Below are positions 46,800-57,252 of a stretch of DNA of 64,000 nt, piece after piece. The stretch is from Locusta migratoria (lineage: Eukaryota; Arthropoda; Insecta; Orthoptera; Acrididae): contig CM048746.1 in NCBI GenBank assembly GCA_026315105.1, positions 146,984,730-147,048,729 on the forward strand. Direction: 5' to 3'. The notes under the pieces were generated by a model. It was not told the DNA's origin. It ran no database searches and worked only from the letters and a program-made list of their open reading frames with translations. How positions within the stretch are numbered: the stretch's first letter is position 1; each line of letters starts with the position of its first letter. Position numbers and translations under genes: made by a program.

Positions 46800-47452
46800 T
46801 CGTGTGGCTGCTGCACAGGAGAAGATTTTGGTGTTCCCACTTGACAGTGTATAAGGCTATAGATGGTATTGGAATTACTACATCGCAGGGTGTTGGAGGT
46901 CAAGTGATTCTTCAGGGTCCATCTACCTTTTGAGGAGCTGTTTTGAACTTTACTATAACTACTAACACTGCAGCAGGTCATGGCAATGGACAATGTGAAC
47001 ACCATTTGGTCCTGGAGAACAGGACCGTGACAAAGCAATTTGAAGTTTAAGCTCATTAAAGCAGTACTGAAGAAGAAGAAGAAGAAGAAGAAGAAGAAAA
47101 GTTCACTCCTCTATCTTTTTTTCAAATTTTTACCAGGGAAAATGTTTGGGCAACAGTATTTATTTTTGCACCTGCAAAGGTTTGCATAATGGTGCTGATA
47201 CTTGATTTCAAAAGTTAGTTGTAGCAACTTATATTGCTATTTTTCATAACTTGCATTTGCTTTGCACTCAATTCTAAAGTGTAGCATTATTTTTGGATCC
47301 CAAAAGTAGGGAAAAAATGTGCAGCTTAGATACAAGTAAATAAGGTATTTGACACACCTATAGTGATCCTGACAAAAAGTCCTATCTCCATGCATCCTGA
47401 AATACCTAGGCCCATCCCAGAATCTCTCCCCAGACACCACCTTCCTCCTCAG

Positions 47453-47510
<58 letters not shown>

Positions 47511-48110
47511 CCTCCATAATTCATAAAACTAATGCACTTTGCATTCTGATCTTATAAATTGTTTCATTATGTCTCCCCCTCCCCTCCCACTCCCCATGAC
47601 TTTCTTATTACCCAACCTTCCACTCTTGGGCTCCCAGGTTTTCAACAATCAGTGTTCCCTCTCATGCTATCCCGTACATATCCCTTGACCTGGGGTTGTA
47701 AGTATCTTTTCCTTAACTCTCCGCATTTTCCAAATCTCACCAGTACCTTTATGTCACTCCTCTTCCCTTCCCATCATCCCTTCTGCTAGAAGAAAGAACC
47801 ACTCACAGCATGCATGTTTTCATAATAATTCTTATGTGTATCTGACACAGCATTGTGAGTAGTTTATCGATCCAGTTTATAATATGTTGCATTGAGTTTC
47901 TCTGGTTCAGATGTTTCCAGTTCTGATGCAATTCAGAGCACTCCATATGTTTCTTGTGAGCTTTATTCCTGGGAGGGGTGGAGGGGTAGAGTGGGACCCA
48001 TTTCCACCATTTGCTCATGCATGTGATAGTGGTTGTTCTTTTCCTCCTCCTTTTATTTATTTTTATTTTTATTTTTATTTCATTCCATTACATTCCTATT
48101 ACAGTACAGC
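46800..48110. other. Unassigned region with (GAA)n and (CA)n tracts
   Basis: A GGTCCTG/CAGGACC hairpin lies near 47008-47026 and (GAA)n at about 47070-47097. (CA)n is at 47453-47508 and pyrimidine-rich sequence at 47560-47790. No coding frame is supported. Confidence 0.45.
47453..47508. repeat. (CA)n microsatellite
   Basis: About 28 CA units. Confidence 0.97.
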
Positions 48111-48114
48111 CACA

Positions 48115-48370
48115 TGCCCTCGGCAAAAGTAACAAGTGTAGTTTCCCCTTGCTTTCAGCCATTTGTAGTAGCTGCAAGGCAACACCAAGTTAGTTGATGT
48201 TGAAAAGCCAGCTCAGACAATCATCAAGACTGCTGTCCCTCTTCAACAACCGCACATTTCTCTGGTCTCTCCAGAGATACCCCTCCATTATGGCTACACC
48301 CACAGTGCGGCTATCTGTATTCTTGAGGCACGCAAGGCACCCCAAATCAGCAACATCTGTCGTACAATCC
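48115..48370 (-). mobile_element. 5' UTR fragment of LINE C
   Basis: Matches 14350-14600 with scattered differences (shared CCTTGCTTTCAGCCATTTG and GGCTATCTGTAT). Same orientation, no coding sequence attached. Confidence 0.75.
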
Positions 48371-48489
48371 TATAGCAAGTTGAAAGCTGTTGACTACACT
48401 CTCATTGTGATTGTACCCACTGGTTTTCAAGACTTAATTGATTGGAAAATGGATAATTGTGCAGTTGTAGATCTTAAGAACCAACACTA

Positions 48490-48860
48490 ATGCACATAAC
48501 ATGCAAATGCCCATCAAGAAAATTTGGAGGAACATGAAGGATTTCATTAATGCTTGACCTGTGGCAATTAGCTGGTTGAGCTCAACAGATGTAAAATTAT
48601 GATAATAAAACTAAGCTACTCTATGCCATAAATATTTGACCTGCTTTCTCCCCTCATTTTTCTGTGATCTTACATCCATGTGAAGTTTACATTGTGATGA
48701 TACACACTTTTATTAACAATATTTATATTACTCAGTAATTTATTTTAATATCTGTTACATAATTGCACAGTTTAGACAGTGATGTTTACAAACCTGTAAT
48801 TAACTGTATTTATAAATGTTTATAACACAAATATTGTAGTAGGAACCCTCCTGGTTGGAT
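48490..48860. other. AT-rich spacer, nothing recognised
   Basis: No gene or repeat found. Confidence 0.45.
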
Positions 48861-48863
48861 GAA

Positions 48864-49378
48864 TATGTGTAAGAAATGGAAATCTAACAATTCACCCAAA
48901 GCCCAGACCCGCATACAGACACAAAAAACCACAAATAAAAACACACACAAACACAAGACACAAGCCCCCACAACCGATGGCCGACCCCCCCCCCCCAAGG
49001 AAAAGAGGGAAGGAGGAGGGGAAAAAGGGAAGGATGTGGGCTCCAAGGTAATGGAAGAGGAGCCACCCCAATTCTGGGAGCATAAGGACCCACCCTAGAG
49101 GGGAAACCACCCTAGAGGGGAAAAAGGAAAGGCAAACAAGCTAACAACCCCCTAGGGTGGGTCCTTCCGCTCCCGGGATTGGGGTGGCTCCTCTTCCACT
49201 CCCTCGGAGCCCGCATCCTTCCCTTTTTCCCCTCCTTCCTCCCTCTTCTACTGGGGAGTTGGCCGTCGGTTGCGGGGGCTTGTGTCTTGTGTTTGGTGTG
49301 TTTTTATTTGTGTTTTTGTGTCTGTCTGCGGGCCTGTGCTTTGGGTGAGTTGTTCGATTTCTGTTTTTTTTACACATG
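48864..49378. repeat. Long fold-back element, ~230-bp arms, G/C-asymmetric
   Basis: The left arm (ATGTGTAAGAAATGGAAATC…) and right arm (…GATTTCTGTTTTTTTTACACAT) are inverted copies. Shared blocks include AATTCACCCAAAGC, CACAAGCCCCCACAACCGA, GGCCGACCCCC/GGAGTTGGCC, GGAAGGAGGAGGGGAAAAAGGGAAGGATG and TGGAAGAGGAGCCACCCCAAT. The inner end is near GACCCACCCTAG. ATGTTTATAAC appears on both outer sides (about 48818 and 49375), possibly a target duplication with extra sequence on the left. Frames on either strand are proline/glycine-rich artefacts. Confidence 0.9.
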
Positions 49379-49385
49379 TTTATAA

Positions 49386-49886
49386 CAAAATGACTATTAC
49401 ACTTTAAAATTAATGTTTATTTCCCACATGAGTCTATAAATGTGTCATATGCTAAATAAATACTATGTTGTAAACAAAATATTGATAGTCAAGGAATGAA
49501 ATTAGCACTGGTTAAGACACACAATAAAATAAAAACATGCAAAAAATTTAGTGTTGTTTAATTCATGCACTCAAATTTTAAAGCAAATTAACCACTAGAA
49601 CTTTCTTATTAACAATGAACTTATATCAAACAAACACACAAGGCATTTCAAATGAAAAATGCAAGAAGAGCAGAAAGTGCTGAAAAAATCTATACTGTTA
49701 TTTTCATGCTCTTATACATTACATATCCATATCTCAACTGAGCACATATAAGTGAAATTTAACAAGATTGCTCATGTGGCCATCTTCTGACAAAAAAAGT
49801 AAAATTTATTTGTAGCCTCCTCATCACATTCATTAATCAAGGGCAAAAATTATTTTCTACTAAGTTCAATAAAATTTACTGTGAAA
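49386..49886. other. AT-rich spacer, nothing recognised
   Basis: No gene or repeat found. Confidence 0.45.
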
Positions 49887-50099
49887 GGGTCATTCCACAC
49901 AATTCAACGCAGTAAAGTAACATTTTCAACCTGACCATTTCAGATTTCTTTCAAATTTGGTGCATTCAATGACCCAGATAAGAGATGGAAAAAATGCCAA
50001 TTTGCAGGGCTGTATTACAACTGCAAAGAAAGTTAGAGGTCTGGAAAGTTTGGAATTTGTGCGAAATTTAATGGGTCTCAAAGTAAAGTATATCCATAT

Positions 50100-52092
50100 A
50101 GTATTCTAAAATTAATACAAATTCGGGTACAATTACAATGGACACCATGCCTGAAAGGGCTAACAGCATTTCATTCACCATAGCAATCAATGACTCTTCT
50201 CAACTAAGTGAAGAAGCAGAATATGTCTCCGTCCTTACTAAACCTTTGTTAACAGGTATTACGCAATGAAGCTTTTGGATACCTGGAACTGTCCTATTTT
50301 TGAAACATTGTTTCAGTTTGGCCGAATCTTCATTATGATGGGAAACCGATGCGTAATGGAAGATACATGAAGGAATATTTTCCTTGCACCACTCAAATGA
50401 TTGTCTTGATGTCAGAATATGATTTTCATTAGGTCGCTTGAGGCTGGCAAGTCTTGCGATGGAGTAGCAGGGACTGTAAAGAGATTAGCAAGGTCCTTCA
50501 CCATGCACTGGAGCAAAAATAAAAAAAAAAATAAAAAAAGTCATTCTGCTGAAACATTCCTGATGGTAGGACATTCAAAGTTCCTCCTGTTTTTGTATCG
50601 GGCAGCACCCATCTGAAAAGTAATAAATGTACTTGGGATTTGAAAACTGACATTTTAAGAAATTTATGATTTTTTTCTGGAAAGAATACATGCACACTGT
50701 ATCATGCTGAAGGCAGTAAGATATTTCCACATATGATACATGTCATATTTCATTAGTGCTTGAGTCTCTGAAGTAAGCTACAAATGGGTGTATTGTAGCC
50801 TGTGAATTATTTCAGTGGAACCCTGTACCTCATCCTGAATGGTGAAAGAGTAATTTTCTGCAAAGTCACAAAGAATAAGATACTCATTTACTTTGAGACC
50901 TTCATTAGTGATTTTACAGAAATGTGACTGCTGCTGGGAGATAAATGACTGTGCTAGGAGCTGTTTAACCTTGATGTAAACACCTCGATAAAATCTGTTG
51001 ACTTTGTTACAGCCTCTAGAATTACCCTGCCCGTAGTTAACCAACACTTACATGTAATTTTGTCAATGCAGTTGTTCCTAAACAGATCATACAGATAATC
51101 AGTTAGTCTTGTCACACTTTGACAATAGGAACATGAACCTAAGAAACATGCCGATAGTACAGGATTGCATGTAACAACTCACAAAATTTTGAGAATTCAA
51201 TATTTATATCTGGGTATTTATCTTTGAAACAGGAATACAGTTCCTTAAGGTTGTGCAACACTAGCTGCTTCTGCTTATGTACTGCAATTCCATTTTCTTT
51301 CACAGACACAAAGTCTTCTTCCTGGCATCATAAAGCCCACATCATGATCACAGTAAAAATCACGCACACACTGAATGGTTTTCTCCCATAATGTCTTACC
51401 TGGCTTTGGATTTGGTGTCAGCAATATACCATGTTCTGCTACTAACTGTTTTTCGTTCTGTACCATGTAATCTGAAGCAGAAAATTCGTTCAGAGGTTTC
51501 CTTATACTCCAATTCTTTGGAAGTACAGTTAAAATTTCTATTTTGACGCACATGCAGTCTGAATTGTGAAACTTATCTTTCAACTGGGCGATGATTTCAC
51601 TTTCCCCATTTTCACTCTTCTTTTTCCAGTTGTGCCACGTAAGTATGCTCCGACACAGAAGCCATCCCCCGCCCCCTTTTTTCAGTTTTTGCTTTGGTTA
51701 CTTTTTCTCACTCTGGAGCCCCTTTCTTCACAGGAGATTCACCTAAATACTGAAGGCTGCTATTTCAAGAATCGAGTGCCAGATCTGAAGCTACTTCATC
51801 TTCAATTAAATCTTCTCTGGAAGTACCTGGCTCAACTAAGGCAACATCTGCAGTGCTTGTTGGGATTTCTGATATTTTCTTTCTACGTTTACTGCAAAAT
51901 TTTCCACTTAAAATACATTAGGACACTTTTTATAATCCATTCCTGAACATTTCTTAAATTCTTCTGCAGTCTTGCATGAATTACTTCCCAAAATGGATTG
52001 CAACAATACAATCTTGACTTTAAATCCACCTTAAACAAACTATTACTAAATGATTTTTTATAACACATGTACACAGCACTTTGATTAAACAA
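50100..52092 (-). pseudogene. Transposase-like gene of the 49887-54140 element
   Basis: Transcript order: a start region (52092) with YCCNPFWEVIHARLQKNLRN, then a damaged linker. The frame 51583-51275 reads VKIEILTVLPKNWSIRKPLN, SASDYMVQNEKQLV, GILLTPNPKPGKTLWEKTI and VRDFYCDHDVGFMMPGRR. Next comes HNLKELYSCFKDKYPDINIE, then SFHWNNSQATIHPFVA-like sequence near 50800. I recognise this set of blocks as a protein family seen in many invertebrate genomes, usually unnamed, consistent with a DNA-transposon protein. I cannot assign a superfamily or catalytic residues. Multiple stops and shifts make it a pseudogene. Confidence 0.6.
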
Positions 52093-52403
52093 CCCACAGC
52101 CATAAAACAGTCTAATGATTATTAAATAAGTCTCTCTGGCTGTCCACTAAAACAGGCTAACGTTGATTGATTGAAATAAAAGTGTGTCTGATTAGCAGCT
52201 CACATCTAGAAATATTACACAAGTGGTCAGAATAAAAGTAACTTCTATTGGCTGGTTTTCTATAAAAAAATTGATCTAAGCTAATAGCTGCATGCATGCA
52301 TATTAATGGTGTACTTAAGTTGACAAAATAATTTTTTATGAATGCTGCCTTTGATGTGCTATCTTGATATTTACCATATTTGCAGTAACATAACAATAAA
52401 ATA

Positions 52404-53759
52404 CAATAAAACTTCCCTTAACGGACACTTTCCAATAGCGGACTCCTCCCAACAGCGGACATTTTAAAATTCCCCTGCAAAACAACATTAGCCCTTATGC
52501 TAAAATTATTCCGAATAGCGGACATTCTCAATAACGGACACGGACACCGTAATATGTCCCCCCAACAACAATCAAAACTTCCAAATAACGAACAGCGTGA
52601 AAGAATCAGTGCACTCCTGTGTGTCAAAAGTCTGAGTGTTGTCAATTATAACGTGAGTTGATTGAAGATTTAGAGTGTTTCTTGTTCGTATTGCATGGTT
52701 TAATGGCATTGCCATCTATTGGAACATCTTGGAAGTACAGTACGTTCAGTATTGGTTCATGTTGCGCAGAAACAGACGATGAGAGTGCGGCGCCAAACAC
52801 TTTCCGCCTGTTGTCGGTACATCAGATGAAGCCAAGCGTTCAATAGTAGACTCACTGTTGTGTTGCAGCGTGGGCTCGGATAGGACAGGGGAAGAGGCAA
52901 TAGGTGTATCAAATATTTTCATTTGATGGCAGCCACAGCCTGGTTTCAAAAGTCAAAAGCTTTGTCTAATGTGTCTTGCGTGTTTTGTCTGTGTGTTTTC
53001 GATTTGAAGTTTTGTGCTCACGTTACATGCTTTAAAATGTCCAGAGATAAAAGTGGCAAAAGAAAAACAACATTCGAGTGCCGGTAAAACATTAAAAAAA
53101 AAAAGGGCTGACTATGGGCGCGAAACGAAAGAATAATATGATCTCATTGTAACAAAAGCTTCGCACTTTGCAGAACATTGATGCTGGTGAGCCACCCGCA
53201 AAAGTTGCTGCGGATTTCAACATCTGTATGAGTGCAATTACTGATTGAAAAACAAATTGATCAGATATTAAAACATTTTGTTCCATTCAAGCATCAAGCA
53301 GTGCAATGAAATCTCTAAGAAGAATGAGAAAACGTTCATATCCTCAGTTAGAAGAGGTTTTATTTTTGTGAAGTGAACAAATAAGAGCCAAAGGCGTGCT
53401 AGTTAAGGTCCTCTACTTTGTCTAAAAGCGATGACCTTTTATGAGCTCATTGAAGGAAAGGAGTAAGAATTCCTTGGAAATTATGGCTGGCTGGATCGGT
53501 TCAAGAAGCAGCGTGGCATTTGCACGTTTAACGATCGTATTTAGTGGTATTGAAACAATTCGGTGTGTTTCACGCATGATAACAGGAGACTTCGGTTTTA
53601 TCCGAGAATTACATTATCCGAACCGGCCGCATACCGTTCAGTTCGGATAAACAGTAGTTTACTATTTTGTATTTTATCCTTTTTTTTAACAGCAGACACT
53701 TCTTAAAAGCGGACAGTTTTATTTTCCCCATTGGTGTCTGTTATTTAGAAGTTTTACTG
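52404..53759 (+). mobile_element. Tigger-like element nested in the 49887-54140 transposon
   Basis: The left end CAATAAAACTTCCCTTAACGG and right end (inverse CAGTAAAACTTCTAAATAAC) are TIRs containing repeated GCGGACA motifs. TA flanks at 52402-52403 and 53760-53761. It carries a plus-strand transposase remnant. A 10-bp inverted repeat, TTATCCGAAC/GTTCGGATAA, lies at 53614-53650. Confidence 0.85.
53038..53560 (+). pseudogene. CENP-B/pogo-type transposase N-terminal fragment
   Basis: The plus strand reads MSRDKSGKRKTTFECR at 53038, then KLRTLQNIDAGEPPAKVAADFNI (as a CENP-B-type HTH) near 53155-53225. Near 53420-53540 follows TFYELIEGKEGQEFLGNYGWLDRFKKQRGI-like sequence in shifted frames. This is the second (Tc5-type) HTH of pogo/Tigger transposases. 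The DDE part is deleted. Stops and shifts interrupt it. Confidence 0.78.
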
Positions 53760-54140
53760 TATATTTTTTTTCAGAAAATTTGAAGATCAGGTGTTTTGAA
53801 TATTCAAATTCAAAGGTCAAGGTCTGACCTTTAGAATAAAAATAATCAGAAACCTGCCATGTGGCATATCAGTGTAAAGGTCTATTCATTAGCTTTCCAG
53901 TACCATTTTCATTTCTGTAACTTAATTAGAACCAGAATTACAGTCTTTTATGTTGAGATGGGCACATTTAAATTTCGCACAAATTCCAAACTTTCCAGAC
54001 GTGTAACTTCCTTCGCAGTTGTAATACAGCCCCGCAAATTGGTATTTTTCCATCTCTTATCTGGGTCATTGAATGCACCAAATTTGAAAGAAATCAGAGG
54101 GTCAGGTTGAGAGGAGCACTGAATTGACATGGAATGACCC

Positions 54141-54355
54141 AAAATGTAACCAAAACCATCTACCTTCAGTCAGTACAAATCAAAAAGCACAATGCATTCG
54201 GAGCCCGCACAAGCCATCAAGGAGCGTGAATATTACTTCATCATAATCTTTACATGGCAGATCCCTCTTGTCCTATTCCATAAATAAGGATTGTGCCTGA
54301 TGGCGAAACAATTCTGACTAAAATAAATGTTTTATACAAAATTACTCATCACCAA
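54141..54355. other. Short unassigned spacer
   Basis: Nothing recognised. Confidence 0.4.
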
Positions 54356-54600
54356 AATTAAAATGGTGATGCTTGTGTGGCACTTTTGATCATTATACAC
54401 CAGTTGGGAGTGTATGGACTGCTTGGTGCAAATGTTTTTGGGGATGCCATTTTGGTGACTGAGGTGTCAATGATGATGGAATGAGGAGGATAGCAATACA
54501 CCAACTCCCCAAATGGAGAAAATATTCGACCTGACCAGAATTCTAAACCAGGGTTCCTGCATGACAACTCACCATGACGTCCATTGCTCTATGGAGGGGG
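54356..54600 (-). mobile_element. tRNA-derived SINE fragment (degenerate)
   Basis: The plus-strand order ATGATGATGG, CACCAACTCCCCAAATGGAGA, a degraded B-box (ATTCTAAACCAGGG, for GAATCGAACCCGGG), TGCATGACA and GTCCATTGCTCTATGGAGG matches the SINE at 61868-62132. The B-box is damaged. Confidence 0.6.
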
Positions 54601-54976
54601 ATATTAAATAGATAACCAGTATGATTAATTTATGCTGTAAAATCACAGATTTTGCGTATTACTTCATTTCACCAGGGAATATTTTGAGTATCCACAGAGT
54701 ATGGACCTCTATTCGGGAGCATACAAGGCTGTGCATCACCCCAACATCACATTGCTCACAATTTGCTAAAAACATACACTTTTAAAATTTTACTTATTTA
54801 CCTTTTTCTTACACATTTATTTAGTATTTACTTGTTACTAATGGCAATGGTAAATGGTGGTTGCTGCCATGAATGAAAATCAAAATGTGTGTAAGAAGGA
54901 ATAGTTACTTTCCATAAGTACCACAAAGAAAGGCTTTCCAATCCATGGTGTACAACAGCAATCAGTTAGAATAAAT

Positions 54977-55242
54977 ATTCCTTCAAACTGTCTTGATTGC
55001 AAATTTTTTATTAGTTAATGACACGTTTCGCCCATTAGCAGGGCATCTTCAGATTATCTGCGTGACAGAATTTACACAAAATTACAAGGCGGAATTACAA
55101 ACGCTTATAATGGTTCATGGGCTTATTTTGTGTTAAGAAGACAGTATAAATGGTAAACAAAGCTTACAATGCGCCCTGCTAATGGGCAAAACGCGTCATT
55201 AACTAATAAAAAAAAATTGCAATCAAGACGGTTTGAAGGAAC
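54977..55242. repeat. Fold-back repeat, ~68-bp arms
   Basis: The arms are TTCCTTCAAACTGTCTTGAT… and its inverse …TCAAGACGGTTTGAAGGAA. Within each arm lies ATTAGTTAATGAC-CGTTT-GCCCATTAGCAGGGC. The middle (about 130 bp) is unrelated. Confidence 0.88.
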
Positions 55243-55254
55243 AAAGAAAGGCTG

Positions 55255-55455
55255 TATATACAGGGGTGGAAAAAAATATGGTAACAGCAAAAACAACAGG
55301 GATACCTGCAGACTTACCTAATATCTGAATTTCAGTTCTAGCATGCAAGACTATGTTTGCCATATTTCGTGGTAACTCCCGTATGCTAAAATGATCATGT
55401 TCTTTGCATTGAAATGCCCACCCCATATAAAGCAACCAAAGAATAACATACAAAG
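55255..55455 (-). mobile_element. Fragment of a Tc1-like element (one end)
   Basis: The plus-strand start ACAGGGGTGGAAAAAAATATGG resembles a TIR of a common insect Tc1-like family (TACAGGGGTGG…). Minus-strand translation of the rest (HDHFSIRELPRNMANIVLHA) is open but carries no diagnostic motif. A chance GTAAGT donor at 55316 is present. Confidence 0.4.
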
Positions 55456-55459
55456 ATAT

Positions 55460-56375
55460 TATCCTGTTACTATACTTGATAATAACTACTACCTATTTGA
55501 GACTAGAGGAAAAATATCGTTGCCTTAAATATGGATCTCAGTCAATGCTCAAATAAGAACTATAATGGAAAATTTTTATGTCTAATATTTTCTGACAGCC
55601 GCAATATGTGTAAAGAAAAAAAACTGATTATGCACTATTAATACACACTTGAGTTAACTATTATAGACATACACACATTCTCACCCACACAATAGTAACA
55701 AGAAACCCAAACATACTCACCTACATTCACACTAGTGCGCATCCAGCAAGCACTTAACAGTGGCATATGCATGCTCAGCATGAATGTTTACTAGCCTTAG
55801 AGGTACAATGAAAGCTATGTGCAGCCAAATGAAATTATATAATTATATTATTATTAATCACAATGTCAGTAATCTGTGATATCTTAAGCAAATTTCAGTG
55901 GCAACATTGAACAGTGAGTGAAGCAGCAGTAACATGCAAAGAGTAATTATTTGTAATTTTAGCTGTACTCCATAAGCAGAGCTCTACAAATGTACCTGGA
56001 TTAGACTGTTGAGTAGTGACAGCAAGCAGCCACAAGTTATCAATTATCATCCTAAAAACTTCGCATCTTAACGCCGTCCCTTGCCCTTTACTCATTTCTC
56101 TTTCTTTCATTTATTCCAAAATTTTCATAAATGGTAAGTCCAAGTATTTAACAATATGAAGAGGGTAGCCTGTAATTCACCACTAAGGCTATTGCCGAGC
56201 CACAGAAGGGTATGTAAAATACATAACACACACAACAGCAACTACTTAGGTTTCAGCCAGAGGCTTATCAGAAAAGAACACACCACACACTCATTTATAT
56301 AACCACATAGGCTCCACACTGAATCATGACAATTAACCCCGGTGCTGTGGAATGAAGTTGAAGGTGTACATGTCA

Positions 56376-56433
<58 letters not shown>

Positions 56434-57215
56434 CCCCCCCCCCCCCCCCGCCCCCTCCTTGGTGAGCTGAACTTCACAGGCTAGGACATTCCCACTCTTC
56501 AACCACAACCACTTACACACAAACTCTCAGGTAACATGTTAATCACAGCCAGCCAATCTGGACTATCATATAGACAAATAACTTTATTATTTTATTACTG
56601 TTGTTTTGAGTCTCGGGGTTTTGAAACACAGAAGAACTTCAAGGATGTAGACCAATTCCATAAACAGTGTAGCTGCATCACATCATAAAGTCATTTCAGT
56701 ACAACTTTGTGATAGTGAATTGCAGATAATAACTTTGCACAACAGGAGGTAGTGGAGTATGTCAAGCCCAGGAGGGCACAAGAGTTGAGGAAACTACACG
56801 CTCATTTGGATTACAAGTAACACTTGCCATAAACCACTATCAACAACAGCGCAATGTTGCTACTCAATATTTGACGCATTTGCAAAACAAATGCATACAG
56901 TTACCAAAATAATACCACAGTACCAGTGCGTGGGGGCAGATGGGTTACGTAGCAATGGAATGTGGTAGACTGGGTTGAGAAGGACCAGGTGAAACAGATG
57001 GGAGTGAAGGAGTTGAGGTTGTGAAATAGGATGATAGGGTATCCTAGGTCCGATTCGAAATCATGAAAATGTGAGTCCTGTGTGTTATTACCACTGCACC
57101 ACCTTGCTCTATATTCACTCCCAAATCCTTGAACAGACTTATTTATGATTTGTAAGAATTCCAAATCATAAGTGCACCCCTTTGATTTCTCATTTCATCA
57201 CGTAAGATATCCACA
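55460..57215. other. Unassigned AT-rich sequence with (CT)n/poly-C tract
   Basis: Only the tract at 56381-56449 was recognised. Confidence 0.45.
56381..56449. repeat. (CT)n followed by poly-C
   Basis: About 25 CT units, then 19 C. Confidence 0.97.
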
Positions 57216-57252
57216 ATCATATGTTTGTTCAAATGTTTGTTAAGCTTAAGGG

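Larger units (their letters stand above)
49887..54140. mobile_element. TIR DNA transposon of unassigned family, ~190-bp TIRs
   Basis: The left terminus GGGTCATTCCA and the inverse of the right terminus GGGTCATTCCA match. They continue for about 190 bp with high identity (GATTTCTTTCAAATTTGGTG, CAATGACCCAGATAAGAG, GGAAAGTTTGGAATTTGTGC). Net of the nested Tigger element (52404-53759) the host is about 2.9 kb. A minus-strand transposase-like pseudogene lies inside. A clear target duplication was not found (A-rich on both sides). Confidence 0.85.

Noticed and set aside
48810..49385. Several proline/glycine-rich ORFs on both strands
   Set aside because: They are both arms of one fold-back element, so each frame has a mirror twin.
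55223..55453. Host exon ending at a GTAAGT donor (55316)
   Set aside because: Exit phase 1 does not fit the Tudor gene, and the right edge looks like a Tc1-like terminus.
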